The notes below the pieces were generated by a model. It did no database searches, was not told where the DNA came from, and saw only the letters and a program-made list of their open reading frames with translations. From Iris pallida (Eukaryota > Streptophyta > Magnoliopsida > Asparagales > Iridaceae): a stretch of DNA of 64,000 bases. This document shows, piece after piece, positions 59,975 through 64,000 of the stretch (position 1 is its first letter; the number at the start of each line of letters is the position of its first letter). Both the position numbers and the translations under genes were made by a program. The stretch covers positions 15,192,180 to 15,256,179 of the forward strand of contig JANAVB010023996.1 in assembly GCA_029216955.1 (NCBI GenBank), read 5' to 3'.

Positions 59975-61872
59975 TATATATATGTGTGTGTGGTGTGTGT
60001 GTGTGTGTTGTGCTGTGGTGTGTGTGTGTGTGTGTGTGTGTCTTGACTTTGGATACTAGATGGTAGTATCTTGATAAGTAGTTAGTGTCTTAGGATTTGA
60101 GATATGTTAGTATCCAAGATACAAGATGGTATCTTAGGATAACTTAGATGGTATCTTAGATGGATATTGGTAAGGTAATGGGAATTACCTATAGGTAGGT
60201 GTAAGGTATTAGTAAGGTATTGGTAGGATATTAAGATAGATGGAGACTAGTCTAAGGTATTAGTAGGATCTATTAGCCTAGGTTAGTGAGTTATCTACTA
60301 ACCTAAGGTAGAATACTACTAAGGTAAGGGTATTACCTAGTATCTAAGGTATTGGGATATCTTGGTAGGTAATGGTTAGAATTGGGATATCTTGGTAGGT
60401 ATTGGTTAGAAATGGGATACTTGGCCTAGTTTGACCAAGGCTGACTATTTTGACTGAAACTCAACGTAGACTCAAAATTCGACCTAGATTAGACTAGGAG
60501 TTGACTAGTTGACCAAAAGTCAACTATGGGTCAACCATTGACTTAGTTTGACCTAGATTGGATTAGAAATTGATCAGAGTTGACCAGTTGACTAAAAGTC
60601 AACTATAGGTCAACCTTTGACTTGGTTTGACTTAGCTTGACCAATTTTGACCAAGTATGACTTAGTTTGATTTGCATTTACTTCTAAAACTTATATATTA
60701 ATACAATATTCCATATTTACGTCTTTAAGGCACCATATCAGGCACTGTTGACATTTTCTATCGGATCTCAGGCGAGTACATTCTCTGATAATTTTTTCTA
60801 TTTACAAAACCTGCTATATTTCATGTACTTAATGTAGATGTACTTGTTCTTGACACATTGGTCACACGGATTGGTATTTATTGATCCCGATATGAGATGT
60901 TATTCTTTGTTACCTTGGTGTATCTTGTGGAAGCCCTATAGTATTTCTTGTGCAATATATGGACACCAATTCTCGAGGAGACTTGCTACCTTCTCGTAGA
61001 ATCCCGTGTCGTAATGTGTCTTGCTTGGATCCACTCTACTAGTCGAGGGCGGGGAGTAGTAATTAGACATGTGATTATAGCTACCCGTGCATGTTATTGC
61101 TTTTCGAGAGTGTTAGTCATACATTGCATGTATGACTAGCTAGGCCATATTCTCGTGCATGTTCCCAAGCCAATCATATGTCGAAACTAGTACTCACACA
61201 CCTAGATAGATGATTTTTGATTCTTGTACATGCCATGATTAGATTTTCTTGTTCTTGTTCTAGTTCACTGTCTTACCCTTGTCATGCTACTTTCATGTAC
61301 AGTCTATTTCTCTTATATATTCTCTCTATTTACTTATGCTTAGTACTTGTCATATATGAAGAATTGTTGTTGGAGGATTGTGCTCGTTCCATCCTGACTA
61401 GATACGTTGATAAAATTTTACAGATGACGGCGAGGAAGACTGTACCACCTACTATGGTCCTCATGACGTAGTGGGCATAGACTAGAAGGCCCTAGTCCAA
61501 CAGGGATTAGCTCCAGCTGATGAGACTCTAGCTTCAATTAGATTAGATTTTGGATTGGACTCTGTCTCCAGCTTACTACTTTATGCATGTTATACTATTT
61601 CGAACTTGTATAACTATATTGTGACTCTCTCTCTCTCTGGTTGAGTTTGATACTTTGTACTCTGAGTTTATCTCTATCTTTATTCGTGCCATATATTCTT
61701 CCTGTTAGATTGTGATTGACATCATATGTATTCATTATATCCTCCGATCGGAGATGACAGGTTTTTATATATTGTTAGATAGCAGACCTATACAGCGTTC
61801 TACGCCGTTTCTGCGGTGTAGGCTGGATACTGTTACGCACTCGTATCCTTATACTAGGTGCGGGTCGTAAAA
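58321..61872 (+). mobile_element. E4 3' LTR (3.55 kb)
   Basis: TGTCACTACC ... GGGTCGTAAAA; the terminal GTGACA has decayed to GTAAAA. Pairs with 36114-39869; CAG-rich segment at 59698-59823, TTGAC cluster at 60420-60665, donor-like CAGGCGAGTAC at 60769-60779. One stretch ('attgggatatcttggtagg') is duplicated at 60352-60400. Confidence 0.9.
59912..60041. repeat. Compound TA/TG microsatellite
   Basis: (TA)n to about 59984 followed by (TG)n with interruptions to 60041. Same site as the pure TA array in the partner LTR. Confidence 0.95.
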
Positions 61873-62432
61873 ATGTCAGAGCTCGGATAGGACAATGATG
61901 CTGCAGCTGGGATGCTGGCTGCTGAGGTAGCCTCGCCTGAATATTGGTCCGCTTCGGTGGACCCTGGTAGCTGCTAATGCCAACATCCCTGTCCCTCTTG
62001 ATCCTTGGGTCCATGTCCTTCTCGACTCCCTGAGCAACATTGAGGATGTCTGCATAAGTTGTCGCCGTGCTAGTCGTAACTGCCTGGAGAATCTCTCGAG
62101 CAAGTCCCTTCTGGAACCTACGGGCCCTTTTCTACAGGATACTCACTAGATTCTCTACAAAGCGGGAGTCTACTGAACTCTGAAGTATACTCGTCCACGG
62201 TCATGCTGCCCTCCTACAGTGACTGGAACTGGTTTCTGAGCTCGTCTTGGGCGACCTCTGGGAAAGACTTCTCTTGGAACAGACTCTTGAAGTCTACCCA
62301 TAGAACTTGGGGATCAGCTAGCTGGGCCTCCTCTCTAAACCATGCTCTAGCGACATCATATAGCTGCATGCTGGCTGCCTCAACCTGTAGGTCCTTCAAA
62401 ACTCAGGCGATCCGAAGTAGCCTCTCTGTGTG
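61873..62432 (-). pseudogene. E3 gag, N-terminal part
   Basis: Sense: KDLQVEAASMQLYDVARAWF, VLWVDFKSLFQEKSFPEVAQDELRNQFQSL, then a stop, EGSMTVDEYTSEFS with frame breaks, and a Gln-rich tail near 61900. It aligns with the E2 gag core (ADLQIEAAASRTRDLARTWY; SLVQGSLSVEEYAGEF). Cut on the left by E4 and on the right by E5. This is the N-terminal half of the knuckle remnant at 35945-36090. Confidence 0.8.
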
Positions 62433-64000
62433 TGTCACAACCCGCACCCACTGTGAGGGTACAAGTACGTAACAAAGCCCAGCCTACGCCGCAGAATCGA
62501 CGGTAGAACGCTGTTCTAAGTCTCTAACTAACCATCAACTCATGCAGTATATAATGTCCTCATTATGATCAATTTTAAATGGAGGACAAGTATAAGATAT
62601 TGTAACTCAATCAAAGTCTAAGCACGATAAGATAACACAAAAGAGATAACTAAGAAATAGAAAGACAACTACTGTAATAATAACAAAATCTCAACAAATC
62701 TCAAATACAACACAAGTCTCAAATCAAATACAAACAAGTTCAACATGAAAAACATATGCAAGTCTACTAAACTATATCCTGATCACTCCTGAGTGTCGGG
62801 GCCAAAGGTAGCCATCCCGTCTCCGGGTCCATAATATGTAGGGCATGTATCCTCAGCGCAAATATCTGTAATATTTTTAACAGGTCCAGTCAGGACAGGA
62901 ACGAGTACAATCTCATCTAGAAAACCCAAGTAAATGACAGAGACTATAAAGCAGTTATAGACAGTTATATTGGTGAACATGGCAGTTTATATTCAGGTGA
63001 TGGAATAGAGAGACAGATAAAGTACAAGGAAAGTAAAGTAACTAAAACAAGAGAAGAATCATGGCAATAAAGACTGTAAAATAGAATCTAGCTAAACTAG
63101 AGTAACATGGTATAAGTCCAGACAGTAAATGTAGACAAGTGTAAACTCCAATGTAAGTCCAGTACAAGATGAATCTAATACAAGATGAATCCAGTACGAG
63201 ACGATTCCAGTTATAGTGATCAATAATTCCAGGGTGAGTCTAGCCAATACTCTAACAGTGTGTTTTAAAATACCGAGGTCGACATGTAAACGGCTATAGG
63301 TAATCCGGTACAACACACACCTGGCCGGGTGTGAGATGGCTATCATTCCAGTTTGATTCCAGCATGTGGGGTAATTCCAGAATTGGGGTATGTCAATATG
63401 TCTTACTCAAGTATTTCCCCTCCCAGCAAGTACAAGTGAATCCAGAACATGACACGAGAATCGAGATGAGTCCAGCCAAATATGATGATACCAGCAATGA
63501 TTCCAGAATGATTCCAGTAATAGAGGCCAGACAATATGGTATGTGTGTCGCATACATGAATCCAAAAATATCCACATATGTTGTAACAGAGAATCGCATA
63601 CAACTAACTAGAACTGAAGTACAGTAATTGACAAATAAATGAGAGAACTATCAGAGAATGTACTCGCCTGATACTCTGAAAAGAGTAGTGTAATATCAGA
63701 TGTCTGCACCGGAGTCACAATGTCCTAAATAGAGCAGTACATGTTATAATGTGTTTAAAATACAATAAATGAATTTTATGATGCAATCTATATGATTTCT
63801 AGGTCAATCTAGGTCAAAGTCAAACTTGGTCAACTCTGGGTCAAACCAAGTCAATACTCTAGTCAACTAGGTCAAACTGGTCAACTAACATCTATGGGTT
63901 GGTCAAACTATAGTCAACAAGTCAATTGGGTCTATATCTAAGTCAATCTCTATAAGGCTAACTCAAAACCAAACCATAGACTAGGATACCATAATATATA
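62433..64000 (-). mobile_element. E5: minus-strand gypsy LTR, runs off the window
   Basis: TGTCACAACCCGCACCC after GTGTG (62428-62432), then 'cagcctacgccgcagaat' and 'ggtagaacgctgttctaag', as in E2. Has 'ggtccagtcaggacagga' at 62882, the donor-like minus-strand CAGGCGAGTAC (63660-63670) and a GTCAA cluster (63800-63955). The short ORFs carry no domain. Inserted in the E3 gag. Confidence 0.8.

Overview
This window is intergenic heterochromatin-like DNA from a flowering plant with a large, repeat-rich genome. No ordinary host gene is recognisable. The identification as a plant rests on a Sirevirus-type Ty1/copia element, chromodomain Ty3/gypsy elements of Tekay/Del type with LTRs of 3-4.6 kb, a primer-binding site matching initiator tRNA-Met, and primer sites that match the 3' end of plant tRNA-Ile(AAU) as I recall it. 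Species cannot be told. Nearly every base belongs to LTR retrotransposons inserted into one another. I name them E0-E6 plus a copia element; boundaries come from TG...CA termini, duplicated flanks, primer sites and polypurine tracts.

Layout. (1) 1-3565: 3' end of a plus-strand gypsy element E0 (PPT, then a 3.4 kb LTR), inserted into the 3' LTR of a minus-strand element E1 (3566-11422) that keeps LTRs and primer site but has about 2 kb of non-coding interior. (2) 11423-12519 and 26668-27869: the sequence into which the copia element jumped. It holds a TATA-box/ORF/poly(A)-signal unit on the minus strand and, across the copia insertion, two minisatellite arrays upstream of a plus-strand TATA promoter. 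(3) 12525-26667: a complete but decayed Sirevirus-like copia element (TSD GCCTT; 9.5 kb without its guest) with gag, protease, integrase, RT, RNase H and an envelope-like downstream ORF. Its RNase H region is split by a 4.6 kb antisense gypsy solo LTR (18282-22899, TSD CAAAC). (4) 27870-31658: minus-strand gypsy LTR pieces. (5) 31659-62432: element E3 (minus, gag remnant only), split by E4 (plus, 36114-61872, full-length gag-pol, decayed), itself split within the integrase gene by E2 (minus, 44480-57818, the youngest and best preserved). (6) 62433-64000: start of another minus-strand LTR, E5, inserted in the E3 gag.

How it works together. E2 and E4 encode the usual gag, aspartic protease, RT, RNase H, integrase and chromodomain. 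Three features look less ordinary. Both carry a short GT-AG intron at the same codon boundary near the end of the integrase core. Nearly all LTRs of the gypsy group carry a CAG|GC(A/G)AGT (GC-type) or CAG|GTAAGT splice-donor-like site in sense orientation, and in E2 a good acceptor lies one base before the gag ATG, so a leader intron that removes the primer-binding site from gag mRNA is plausible. Their LTRs also carry dense TTGAC (W-box core) clusters. All of these are readings by eye and need alignment or RNA evidence.
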